A DNA stretch of 64,000 bases from Pseudomonas sp. HAR-UPW-AIA-41 (GTDB taxonomy: Bacteria > Pseudomonadota > Gammaproteobacteria > Pseudomonadales > Pseudomonadaceae), in NCBI RefSeq assembly GCF_002304225.1, contig NZ_NSLB01000002.1, positions 1-64,000 on the forward strand, in the 5' to 3' direction. A program made the translations under genes and the position numbers. The stretch's first letter is position 1; each line of letters begins with the position of its first letter. Positions 53,790 through 60,536 of the stretch are shown here, piece by piece. The notes beneath the pieces were generated by a model. The model had not been told where the DNA came from. It did not search any database and was given only the letters and a program-made list of their open reading frames with translations.

Positions 53790-54323
53790 ATGCGCGGAAT
53801 TCTTCTGTTCATTTCAATGCTGATAATGGGATCTGGATCGATGGCCAAGGAAGTCGAGAAATCTGAAGCAGAAATGGTTGCCAGCCTTCGACAGATGGCC
53901 CTTTCGCTGAAGCCAAGCGACATTGGTATTTCCGCAGCAACGTTCCCGCATGAGGTGTGGGGCGTCCTAATGGAAACGGGCTATGACAGCGGAGCATTCA
54001 CTTTGGTGGTTCTGGCCGACGGAACCGTCAGTATCTACTTCAGTACAGGCGGCGGAATTATCGGTGCTGGTGAGCATGAAAGCGTCAGGCAGCCAGCAGG
54101 CTCCTTCATTGGCCTGGCTAACCGCTATGTGTATGTGGCTAAGCCTTCAACAGCACAGCCGCTACCACCAGACGGTCTGACTACCTTCTACTTTCTAACC
54201 AATAGCGGCATTCGCTCATACTCAGCAAAAGAAGTTGACCTCGGCGAAGGGCGCGAAAAGCTCTCAGAGCTTTTTCATGCAGGCCATGCCGTAATTGCTG
54301 AGGTTCGTAAAAACCAGCAATAA
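53790..54323 (+). CDS. Cassette 24: exported hypothetical protein
   Basis: 177 residues. A hydrophobic N-terminus (MRGILLFISMLIMGSGSMA, possible signal peptide) precedes a domain with KPSDIGISAATFPHEVWGVLMETGYDSGAFTLVVLADGTVSIYFSTGGGIIGAGEHESVR. Its last part, RYVYVAKPSTAQPLPPDGLTTFYFLTNSG, looks like a repeated beta structure. It resembles small DUF families with immunity-like size, but I cannot name one. GC content is higher than in most cassettes. Confidence 0.65.
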   Translation: MRGILLFISMLIMGSGSMAKEVEKSEAEMVASLRQMALSLKPSDIGISAATFPHEVWGVLMETGYDSGAFTLVVLADGTVSIYFSTGGGIIGAGEHESVRQPAGSFIGLANRYVYVAKPSTAQPLPPDGLTTFYFLTNSGIRSYSAKEVDLGEGREKLSELFHAGHAVIAEVRKNQQ

Positions 54324-54325
54324 GC

Positions 54326-54402
54326 GCATAACAATTGGTTCAAGCCGTTCGCTTCGCTCACTCGGGACCGGCTAAAGCCCGCCCCTTAACCAAACGGTAG
54401 CC
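54326..54402 (+). repeat. attC 24 (class B short, 77 bp) with altered core
   Basis: Opens GCATAAC; closes GGTAGCC where GTTAGCC is expected (second base changed). Confidence 0.82.
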
Positions 54403-54407
54403 ATCTC

Positions 54408-55169
54408 ATGTCACCACTTGCAGCGTTTGGAATAATCGCCGCTTCGACTGCCGCATTGGCTTTGGCGGTGGTTCTTGTGCGCTTCAATCGCAAACGGCTG
54501 TTCGTTGCGCGTTGCGCTGCAACGCTTACACCAGAGCAACTCGAGTGCATCTATTCGCTTGTCGAGCAAACCGGTACTACCGCCGCCAACGGCTATGTCT
54601 TGGCTCGCACAAACAAGACGACCACCGAAACAAGGTGCCTTGTACCAATTCCAAAGGAACTGTCACAGTTTCCCTGGGCCGGGAGAGTCGTCGAGGCCAC
54701 GGTATCCAACACAGTCGAACTCCAGTTCGTTGAGGCCACAGCCTTCGAGCCTTCTCTCTTGGGTCATGTGTATCGCCCGGTGCAAGTCCCTCGCCATGAA
54801 ACGAAGAGTTTGACCAAACAAAGAAACACGTTCTCACCAGAACGGTACGTTGCCAGCAGTGAAGAGTTGTCTGTGGCTTTGAGCACCGCATGCCCTGAGT
54901 ACCCAACCGAACTGCTGTGCTACCTCTTGTGCGTCGGCAGGGCGAGCTTCGAGTTCGACCCCATCGATCAAGCTCGCATCGGTACTAGTCCGGCATGGGT
55001 CCAGGATCCTGAGCACCAGACTTGCGATGAGTGCCGAAAAAGAATGCATCTCGTCCTGCAACTGCCCGGCACGCTCATTAGCAAGAAGGCCTTCCACAGG
55101 GGAACGTTCTACCTCTTCGGCTGCGTCACGCATCCAGACCGAACCAAGACTCTCGGGCAGTTCACGTGA
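54408..55169 (+). CDS. Cassette 25: membrane-anchored hypothetical protein with CxxC
   Basis: 253 residues. An N-terminal membrane helix (about 5-25) is followed by a cytosolic domain of unknown fold with a late CDECRKRM metal-binding-like pair near residue 207. GC content is nearer to the chromosome than other cassettes. Its attC is truncated, so this last cassette is probably immobile. Family not recognised. Confidence 0.65.
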   Translation: MSPLAAFGIIAASTAALALAVVLVRFNRKRLFVARCAATLTPEQLECIYSLVEQTGTTAANGYVLARTNKTTTETRCLVPIPKELSQFPWAGRVVEATVSNTVELQFVEATAFEPSLLGHVYRPVQVPRHETKSLTKQRNTFSPERYVASSEELSVALSTACPEYPTELLCYLLCVGRASFEFDPIDQARIGTSPAWVQDPEHQTCDECRKRMHLVLQLPGTLISKKAFHRGTFYLFGCVTHPDRTKTLGQFT

Positions 55170-55172
55170 AGA

Positions 55173-55234
55173 CGGCTAAACCTTCCATCGAGAGGGACGC
55201 CCAAGGGGCTAGCGCCTCATGTACAACGTCAGGC
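55173..55234 (+). repeat. attC 25 (degenerate, 62 bp)
   Basis: Opens GGCTAAA(C), related to class C by CCTTCCATCGAGAGGGACGCCC. The hairpin is shortened and it closes CAACGTCAGGC instead of a GTTRRRY core. Marks the distal end of the array. Confidence 0.65.
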
Positions 55235-55310
55235 CACTTATGAAAACCACCTCATTCAGGGGCTGATGAAGGCGCCTTGCGACTCGCCACGCCACCAAAA
55301 CCCGGAAACG

Positions 55311-55339
55311 AAAAAGCCCAGCGCTAGGCTGGGCTTTTT
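55311..55339 (-). terminator. Terminator of the tRNA-Ser gene
   Basis: Stem 55315-55322 with 55328-55335, flanked by A5 and T5 runs, so it can act in both directions. It lies nine bases beyond the 3' end of tRNA-Ser. Confidence 0.85.
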
Positions 55340-55347
55340 CTAAGGTC

Positions 55348-55437
55348 TGGCGGTGAAGAAGGGATTCGAACCCTTGATACGGTTTCCCGTATACACACTT
55401 TCCAGGCGTGCTCCTTCAACCGCTCGGACACTTCACC
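55348..55437 (-). tRNA. tRNA-Ser (anticodon GGA)
   Basis: 90 bases including an encoded CCA. The acceptor stem is GGTGAAG/CTTCACC; the anticodon loop is CTGGAAA with anticodon GGA. A long variable arm (GTATACGGG-AAACCGTATC region) is typical of serine tRNAs, and the T loop is GGTTCGAATCC. The gene's 3' end faces the cassette array, 113 bases from its distal limit. Confidence 0.97.
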
Positions 55438-55661
55438 GGATCTCGCTGGGCTTGCACCCCGCCGAGGCGCGCTAAATTATCCGAACAGTCCGCCCTTGGC
55501 AACCTCTTTTTGCAGTTTTTTCATGTGCTTACCCTGCCAGCGCGGGGTCGTGTACAGCTGTTCACGCGACCAGCTGGTCAGCCTCAAGGCTTGTCCTCCG
55601 CCATCAGGCTGAGTAAGGTCTGCCGACCTTTCGGCATCGGCCGCAACCTAGGAACACAGAT

Positions 55662-56351
55662 ATGAGCGACCTGATCAGCTATCAACTCGAAGACGGCATT
55701 GCCACCCTGACTATCAGCAACGGCAAGGTCAACGCCATTTCCCCGGACGTGATCGCCTCCTTCAATGCCGCCCTGGACCAGGCCGAAGCCGATCGCGCCA
55801 TCGTCATCATCACCGGCCAGCCGGGCATTCTCTCCGGTGGCTACGACCTCAAGGTAATGACCTCAGGCCCGCAGAACGCCATCAATCTGGTGGCTGCCGG
55901 TTCCACGCTGGCGCGCCGCATGCTGTCGCACCCCTACCCGATCATCGTGGCCTGCTCCGGCCATGCCGTGGCCAAGGGCGCCTTCATTCTGCTCTCTGCC
56001 GACTACCGCGTCGGCGTCGAAGGCCCGTTCAACATCGGCCTCAATGAAGTGCTAATCGGCATGACCATGCACCACGTCGGCATCGAACTGGCCCGTGACC
56101 GTCTGCGCAAGAACTTCTTCAACCGTTCGGTAATCAACGGCGAAATGTTCAACCCGCAGCAAGCGCTGGAAGCCGGCTTCCTGGATGCGGTTGTGGCGCC
56201 CGATGAGCTGATGAACGCGGCCAAGGCCATGGCCACGCAGATGAAGAAGGTCAACATGACCGCGCACAAGAACACCAAGCTGAAAACCCGCAAGGCCTTC
56301 CTGGAAACCCTGGATGCTGCCATCGAGCTGGACAAGCAGCACCTGGGCTAA
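55662..56351 (+). CDS. Crotonase/enoyl-CoA hydratase family protein
   Basis: 229 residues, shorter than a standard hydratase. The crotonase fold has the first oxyanion element GILSGGYDL near residue 57 and the second around CSGHAVAKGAFILLSADYRVG near 102. The usual two catalytic Glu residues are not evident at the standard places. It is followed by a terminator and a hotdog thioesterase gene. Activity on an acyl-CoA is likely but unspecified. Confidence 0.85.
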   Translation: MSDLISYQLEDGIATLTISNGKVNAISPDVIASFNAALDQAEADRAIVIITGQPGILSGGYDLKVMTSGPQNAINLVAAGSTLARRMLSHPYPIIVACSGHAVAKGAFILLSADYRVGVEGPFNIGLNEVLIGMTMHHVGIELARDRLRKNFFNRSVINGEMFNPQQALEAGFLDAVVAPDELMNAAKAMATQMKKVNMTAHKNTKLKTRKAFLETLDAAIELDKQHLG

Positions 56352-56366
56352 GCCCAAGCGGCCCCG

Positions 56367-56394
56367 AAAGCCCGGCCCAGCGCCGGGCTTTTTA
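56367..56394 (+). terminator. Rho-independent terminator
   Basis: Stem AAAGCCCGGC (56367-56376) pairs with 56382-56391, with a five-base loop and T run, 15 bases after the crotonase gene. Confidence 0.85.
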
Positions 56395-56456
56395 TTGCCT
56401 GACCGTTAGCCCGCCGCAGTACACTGCGCCTCCGCTTAGATCACCCGAGGTTTGCC

Positions 56457-56897
56457 ATGGCCCGCCTAGACCTGCACTTTGCCGATGAGCTGTTTTGCTA
56501 CCAGACCCATCTCACCGTGCGTATCACCGACATCAACGCTGCCAACCACCTGGCCAACGATTCGATGATCTCGATGATTTCCGAAGCGCGGGCGCGCTTT
56601 CTGTTCGAAATGGGCGTGGAAGAAACCAGCGAGGATGGCATCGGCATCATCGTCACCGACCTCGCCACCACCTATAAGGCCGAAGCCCACGCCCGCGACC
56701 AGTTGCTGTTTGAGGTCGGGGTAATGGACCTGAACAAGTACGGCGGCGACATCATCTTCCGCATCACCCGCCCCGCTGACGGCAGGCTGATCGCACTGGC
56801 CAAATCCGGCTTCGTGTTCTTTGACTACCGTGCCTCCAGGGTCGTGCCGATGGCCGAGTCGTTCAGCATCAAGTTTCCTCAGGCCAATCGGCTGTAA
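56457..56897 (+). CDS. Hotdog-fold acyl-CoA thioesterase
   Basis: 146 residues. VRITDINAANHLANDSMISMISEARARFLFEMG (about 21-53) is the active-site Asp/His helix of 4HBT-type thioesterases, followed by the strand DLATTYKAEAHARDQLLFEVGV. It hydrolyses acyl-CoA thioesters; chain length cannot be predicted. It is a single gene with no partner. Confidence 0.85.
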   Translation: MARLDLHFADELFCYQTHLTVRITDINAANHLANDSMISMISEARARFLFEMGVEETSEDGIGIIVTDLATTYKAEAHARDQLLFEVGVMDLNKYGGDIIFRITRPADGRLIALAKSGFVFFDYRASRVVPMAESFSIKFPQANRL

Positions 56898-57010
56898 TTG
56901 CGCACCAAGAACGCGCGCACGAGCAGCACAACGCTCCAGATTGCAGCCAGCCTGGGTCTGCTCAGGCCACAAAAAGCCCCAGAACAGTGCTAGGGAGTAT
57001 ATTGGCAAAG

Positions 57011-57027
57011 TTGGCCCGGCACTTGCT
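57011..57027 (+). promoter_or_regulatory. Sigma-54 (RpoN) promoter
   Basis: TTGGCCCGGCACTTGCT has the invariant GG and GC spaced by ten bases and matches the consensus TTGGCACG-N4-TTGCT except one base. NtrC-dependent activation under nitrogen limitation is inferred. Confidence 0.8.
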
Positions 57028-57041
57028 AAAGCCCTTTTGAC

Positions 57042-57125
57042 GGCAGCCAATGATGGTTGCCCCATACGGCAAAGGCGTCGCATTCAACCGGTCGGTCAGG
57101 TACCGCGTTGAGGCGGCGCCTTTTT
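57042..57125 (+). promoter_or_regulatory. NasT/ANTAR-type antiterminator RNA and leader terminator
   Basis: Hairpin 1: GGCAGCC (57042-57048), hexaloop AATGAT, GGTTGCC (57055-57061). Hairpin 2: CGGC, hexaloop AAAGGC (57071-57076), GTCG. Both loops have A at position 1 and G at position 4, the ANTAR recognition pattern. Hairpin 2 excludes the terminator formed by 57071-57081 with 57113-57123 and a T run. Confidence 0.75.
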
Positions 57126-57309
57126 CGTTTCTGCTCCGTTGTCGGGGCCGGCATGCCGACTGTGATCCAGCGGCGCGTTTGACTCTTTGCTCCTTGATGG
57201 CCTTGGCCATCCGCGGCGGGCCATAAGCCCACTGCTTCCCTCGCCGCCGGCCTTCCACGCTGTGCCGGCTGGCGGGGGCTCTTTTAATCACTGCCGATTG
57301 AGGTGAGAG

Positions 57310-58521
57310 ATGAATACAAGTTTCTGGAAAGCCGGCCACGCACCGACGCTGTTCGCCGCCTTTCTCTACTTCGACCTGAGCTTCATGGTCTGGTACGTGC
57401 TCGGCCCGCTGGGCGTTCAGATTGCGGCAGACCTGCAGCTGTCTACCCAGCAGCGCTCGCTGATGGTCGCCACGCCGATCCTCGCTGGCGCCGTGCTGCG
57501 CTTCCTCCTCGGCATCCTCGCCGACCGTACTTCACCGAAGACTGCCGGCCTGTTCGGTCAGGTGGTGGTCATCGCCGCGCTGGCCGTAGCCTGGCTGCAT
57601 GGCATCCACAGTTATGAGCAGGCACTGTTGCTGGGTCTGTTCCTGGGCTTCGCCGGCGCCTCCTTTGCCGTCGCCCTGCCGTTGGCTTCCCAGTGGTATC
57701 CGCCGCAGCACCAGGGCAAGGCCATGGGCATCGCCGGTGCCGGGAACTCCGGCACTGTGCTGGCCGCCCTGTTCGCCCCGGGCCTGGCCGCAGCCTTCGG
57801 CTGGAACAATGTGTTCGGTCTGGCGCTGATTCCGCTGGTACTGACCCTGCTGATCTTCGCTGGCGTAGCCAAGAACGCCCCCACCCGCCCGGCGCCCAAA
57901 GCTCTGGCCGACTACCTGAAAGCCCTGGGCGATCAGGACAGCTGGTGGTTCATGTTCTTCTACAGCGTCACCTTCGGCGGCTTCCTCGGTCTGGCCAGCG
58001 CCCTGCCCGGCTACTTCCACGACCAGTACGGCTTCGACGCGGTCAAGGCCGGTTACTACACCGCCGCCTGCGTCTTCGCCGGCAGCCTGATGCGCCCGCT
58101 GGGCGGTGCCCTGGCCGACCGTATCGGCGGCATCCGTGCCCTGCTGGTGATGTACACCGTGGCTTCGCTGTCGATCGCCGTGGTCGGCCTTAATCTCTCC
58201 AGTGCCACCGCCGCTCTGGGCCTGTTCGTAGTTGCCATGCTCTGCCTGGGCGCGGGCAACGGCTCGGTGTTCCAGTTGGTGCCACAGCGCTTCCATCGCG
58301 AGATCGGTGTAATGACCGGTCTGATCGGCATGGCCGGCGGCATCGGCGGCTTCTGCCTGGCCGCTGGCCTGGGCGCGATCAAGCAGTCCACCGGCGACTA
58401 CCAGTTGGGCCTGTGGCTGTTCGCCAGCCTCGGCCTGCTGGCCTGGGTCGGCCTGCTCAGCGTCAAGAGCCGCTGGCGCACCACCTGGGGCAGCGCAGCC
58501 ATGACTGCCGCACGCGTCTGA
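57310..58521 (+). CDS. Nitrate/nitrite MFS transporter (NasA/NarK type)
   Basis: 403 residues with about 12 membrane helices. The nitrate signatures are visible in both halves: GIAGAGNSGTVLAALF near residue 141 and CLGAGNGSVFQLVPQ near 313. Single-domain NarK proteins encoded next to nirBD import nitrate or nitrite for assimilation. It lies upstream of a PP2C/kinase gene and nirBD and has its own sigma-54/antitermination leader. Confidence 0.92.
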   Translation: MNTSFWKAGHAPTLFAAFLYFDLSFMVWYVLGPLGVQIAADLQLSTQQRSLMVATPILAGAVLRFLLGILADRTSPKTAGLFGQVVVIAALAVAWLHGIHSYEQALLLGLFLGFAGASFAVALPLASQWYPPQHQGKAMGIAGAGNSGTVLAALFAPGLAAAFGWNNVFGLALIPLVLTLLIFAGVAKNAPTRPAPKALADYLKALGDQDSWWFMFFYSVTFGGFLGLASALPGYFHDQYGFDAVKAGYYTAACVFAGSLMRPLGGALADRIGGIRALLVMYTVASLSIAVVGLNLSSATAALGLFVVAMLCLGAGNGSVFQLVPQRFHREIGVMTGLIGMAGGIGGFCLAAGLGAIKQSTGDYQLGLWLFASLGLLAWVGLLSVKSRWRTTWGSAAMTAARV

Positions 58522-58547
58522 TACCGGGTTAAGCTCCCACCCACCCA

Positions 58548-58572
58548 CAAAGCCCGGCCCTGCCGGGCTTTG
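58548..58572 (+). terminator. Hairpin after the nitrate transporter gene
   Basis: CAAAGCCCGGC (58548-58558) pairs with GCCGGGCTTTG (58562-58572). The following T run is short, so partial read-through into the kinase gene is possible. Confidence 0.7.
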
Positions 58573-58591
58573 TCCATTGAACGGAACCCCC

Positions 58592-60262
58592 ATGAGCCTG
58601 CAACTGACCTTTGCCCAAGCCAGCGCCATCGGCCCGCGCAGCGAAAATCAGGATGCCCTGCGGGCAGTCACCCCGGCGCCGGCGCTGGCGGTCAGCAAGG
58701 GCAGTCTGTTCGCTCTGGCCGACGGCGTCAGCCAATGCGCCGACGGTGGCCTGGCAGCCCGCGCCACCCTGCAGGCACTGGCTCTGGACTACTACGCCAC
58801 GCCGGAAACCTGGCCGGTGGCCCAGGCCCTGGATCGCCTGCTGGTGGCGCAGAACCGCTGGCTGCAGGCCAATGGCGGCGGCCAGCCGCTGCTGACCACC
58901 CTCACCGCCCTGGTTCTGCGCGGGCGGCGCTATACCCTGGCGCATGTTGGCGACTGCCGTGCCTACCGATTTAACCACGGCAGCCTGGAACTGCTCAGCG
59001 AAGACCACGTCTGGGAACAACCGGGCATGCAGCATGTGCTCAAGCGCGCCATGGGGCTGGACCAGCATCTGGTGGTGGATTACAGCGAAGGCGAGCTGCA
59101 GGCCGGCGAACTCTTCCTGCTACTCAGCGATGGCGTCTGGGCCGCACTGGGCGACGACCGTATCCGTGGCATCCTGCGCGACGAGCCCGAGCCGCAGGCT
59201 GCGGTCAACGCTCTGGTGCACGCCGCGCACCTGGCCGGCAGCCAGGACAACGCCAGCGCCCTGATGGTGCGCGTCGACAGCCTGCCGGAGAACAACCTCG
59301 GCGACACCCTGGCCCACCTGCGCGACTGGCCGCTGCCACCACGCCTGCGAGCGGGTCAGTCGTTCGAGGGCTGGCAGATCGAGGGCGTGCTGGCCGAATC
59401 GCGCCAGTCGCTGCTCTACAAGGTCCGTGACGAACAGGGCCAGCCCTGGCTGCTGAAAACCCTCCCCGCCAGCCGCGCCGACGAGCCGGATGCCGCACAA
59501 AGCCTGCTGCTGGAGGAATGGTTCCTGCGCCGCGTGGCCGGCCGGCATTTCCCCGAGCTGCATGCCCTGCCGCAGCGCCAGCACCTGTATTACGTGCAGC
59601 GCGAATATGCCGGGCAGACCCTGGCAGAGCTGCTCAAACAGAACGGCCCGCTGCCACTGGGGCAATGGCAGCAGCTGGCCAGCCGCCTGCTGCGCGGACT
59701 CGGCATGCTACACCGGCGCAACATCCTGCACCGCGATATCAAGCCGGAAAACCTGCATCTGGGCTGCGACGGTGAGCTGCGCCTGCTCGACTTCGGTCTG
59801 GCCTACTGCCCGGGGCTGAGCAGCGACCACGACCACCAGCTGCCCGGCACCCCCAGCTATCTGGCACCGGAGAGTTTCCAGGGTGCCGCGCCCGACGCCC
59901 GTCAGGACCTCTATGCCGCCGGCGTAACCCTGTACCGGTTGCTCTGTGGCCACTACCCCTACGGCGAGATAGAACCTTTCCAGCACCCGCGTTTCGGCCA
60001 GCCCACGCCACTCAGTCGCTACCGGCCGGATGTGCCGACCTGGCTGGAAGAGCTGCTGAACTGCGCGGTGGCCAGCGACCCTGCCCAACGCTTCGAGACC
60101 GCCGAGCAATGGCTGCTGCAGCTTGAGCAGGCCGAGCGCCAGCCCCTGTCGCTGCGTCCCCGACCGCTGCTGGAGCGCGAACCGCTGAAGGTCTGGCGCA
60201 CCCTGGCCCTGGGCTCGCTGCTGCTTAATCTGCTGCTGGTGATCGTTCTGCTCAAGGGCTGA
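58592..60262 (+). CDS. Bifunctional PP2C phosphatase / Ser-Thr protein kinase
   Basis: 556 residues. N-terminal PP2C domain (about 1-235) with SENQDAL, LADGVSQCADGG, AHVGDCRAYRF, LLSDGVW and SQDNASALM metal-binding motifs. C-terminal Hanks kinase (about 258-525) with HRDIKPENLHL (Asp 382), LDFGLA near 400 and GTPSYLAPE. One membrane helix at the very end (about 534-553). The position between the nitrate transporter and nirBD is conserved in P. aeruginosa. It may tune nitrate uptake or reduction by phosphorylation; targets are unknown. Confidence 0.9.
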   Translation: MSLQLTFAQASAIGPRSENQDALRAVTPAPALAVSKGSLFALADGVSQCADGGLAARATLQALALDYYATPETWPVAQALDRLLVAQNRWLQANGGGQPLLTTLTALVLRGRRYTLAHVGDCRAYRFNHGSLELLSEDHVWEQPGMQHVLKRAMGLDQHLVVDYSEGELQAGELFLLLSDGVWAALGDDRIRGILRDEPEPQAAVNALVHAAHLAGSQDNASALMVRVDSLPENNLGDTLAHLRDWPLPPRLRAGQSFEGWQIEGVLAESRQSLLYKVRDEQGQPWLLKTLPASRADEPDAAQSLLLEEWFLRRVAGRHFPELHALPQRQHLYYVQREYAGQTLAELLKQNGPLPLGQWQQLASRLLRGLGMLHRRNILHRDIKPENLHLGCDGELRLLDFGLAYCPGLSSDHDHQLPGTPSYLAPESFQGAAPDARQDLYAAGVTLYRLLCGHYPYGEIEPFQHPRFGQPTPLSRYRPDVPTWLEELLNCAVASDPAQRFETAEQWLLQLEQAERQPLSLRPRPLLEREPLKVWRTLALGSLLLNLLLVIVLLKG

Positions 60263-60366
60263 AGCAGCACCAGCCTGGTGCGCAAAGCCTCAATCGAGTG
60301 CAACTTACCTCCGCAAGGTGCCACGCGGCACTGAACAAGCCCAGCAATGGCGCGGCACACGACAAC

Positions 60367-60383
60367 TTGGCACGCCATCTGCT
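60367..60383 (+). promoter_or_regulatory. Sigma-54 (RpoN) promoter of nirBD
   Basis: TTGGCACGCCATCTGCT keeps GG-N10-GC and matches the full -24 consensus, with one mismatch in the -12 element. Confidence 0.82.
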
Positions 60384-60411
60384 TAATGACCAGCAACACA
60401 CATAGCGCACG

Positions 60412-60496
60412 GTCTTTCAACGGTGAAAGACGGGCGGCCCGGCTGAACGGGATCAGGACAAAGGCGTCCTCGCATAACTGCGGGACGCCTTTTTTG
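60412..60496 (+). promoter_or_regulatory. NasT/ANTAR-type antiterminator RNA and leader terminator of nirBD
   Basis: Hairpin 1: GTCTTTC (60412-60418), hexaloop AACGGT, GAAAGAC (60425-60431). Hairpin 2: AGGAC (60455-60459), hexaloop AAAGGC, GTCCT (60466-60470). Both loops have A1 and G4. Hairpin 2 is incompatible with the 10-bp terminator formed by 60460-60469 and 60483-60492, which is followed by a T run. NasT binding would free transcription into nirB. Confidence 0.82.
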
Positions 60497-60536
60497 TTTC
60501 CCGGAAAAACTCGGCACAGGTGATTGGAGAAAACCC

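Larger units (their letters stand above)
42200..55234 (+). mobile_element. Integron gene-cassette array without integrase (CALIN), 25 attC sites
   Basis: Thirteen kb made of 25 units, each a short gene or non-coding stretch ending in an attC-type inverted repeat. Class A sites end GCTTAATC-GTTRRRY, class B sites end TTAACCAAAC-GTTRRRY; each has long (87-89 bp) and short (76-77 bp) forms that differ in the central hairpin. Two class C sites lie at the distal end. In at least 15 cassettes the first seven bases of the attC are the exact reverse complement of the core that opens the same cassette, as expected from circular intermediates. Genes are AT-richer than the flanks. No tyrosine recombinase gene is visible in the window. 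Confidence 0.93.
56898..57309 (+). promoter_or_regulatory. Regulatory leader of the nitrate transporter gene
   Basis: 412 bases without a gene. It contains a sigma-54 promoter (57011-57027), a two-hairpin ANTAR-type RNA (57042-57080), an overlapping terminator (57071-57125) and a further GC-rich structured stretch of about 180 bases before the start codon. Confidence 0.75.

Noticed and set aside
42445-55234. Regularly spaced repeats resembling a CRISPR array
   Set aside because: Repeats are 62-99 bp, imperfect, spaced by whole genes and carry integron core sites; no cas genes are present.
55408-55665. Frame overlapping tRNA-Ser and the crotonase leader
   Set aside because: Reads antisense through the tRNA and has no ribosome site.
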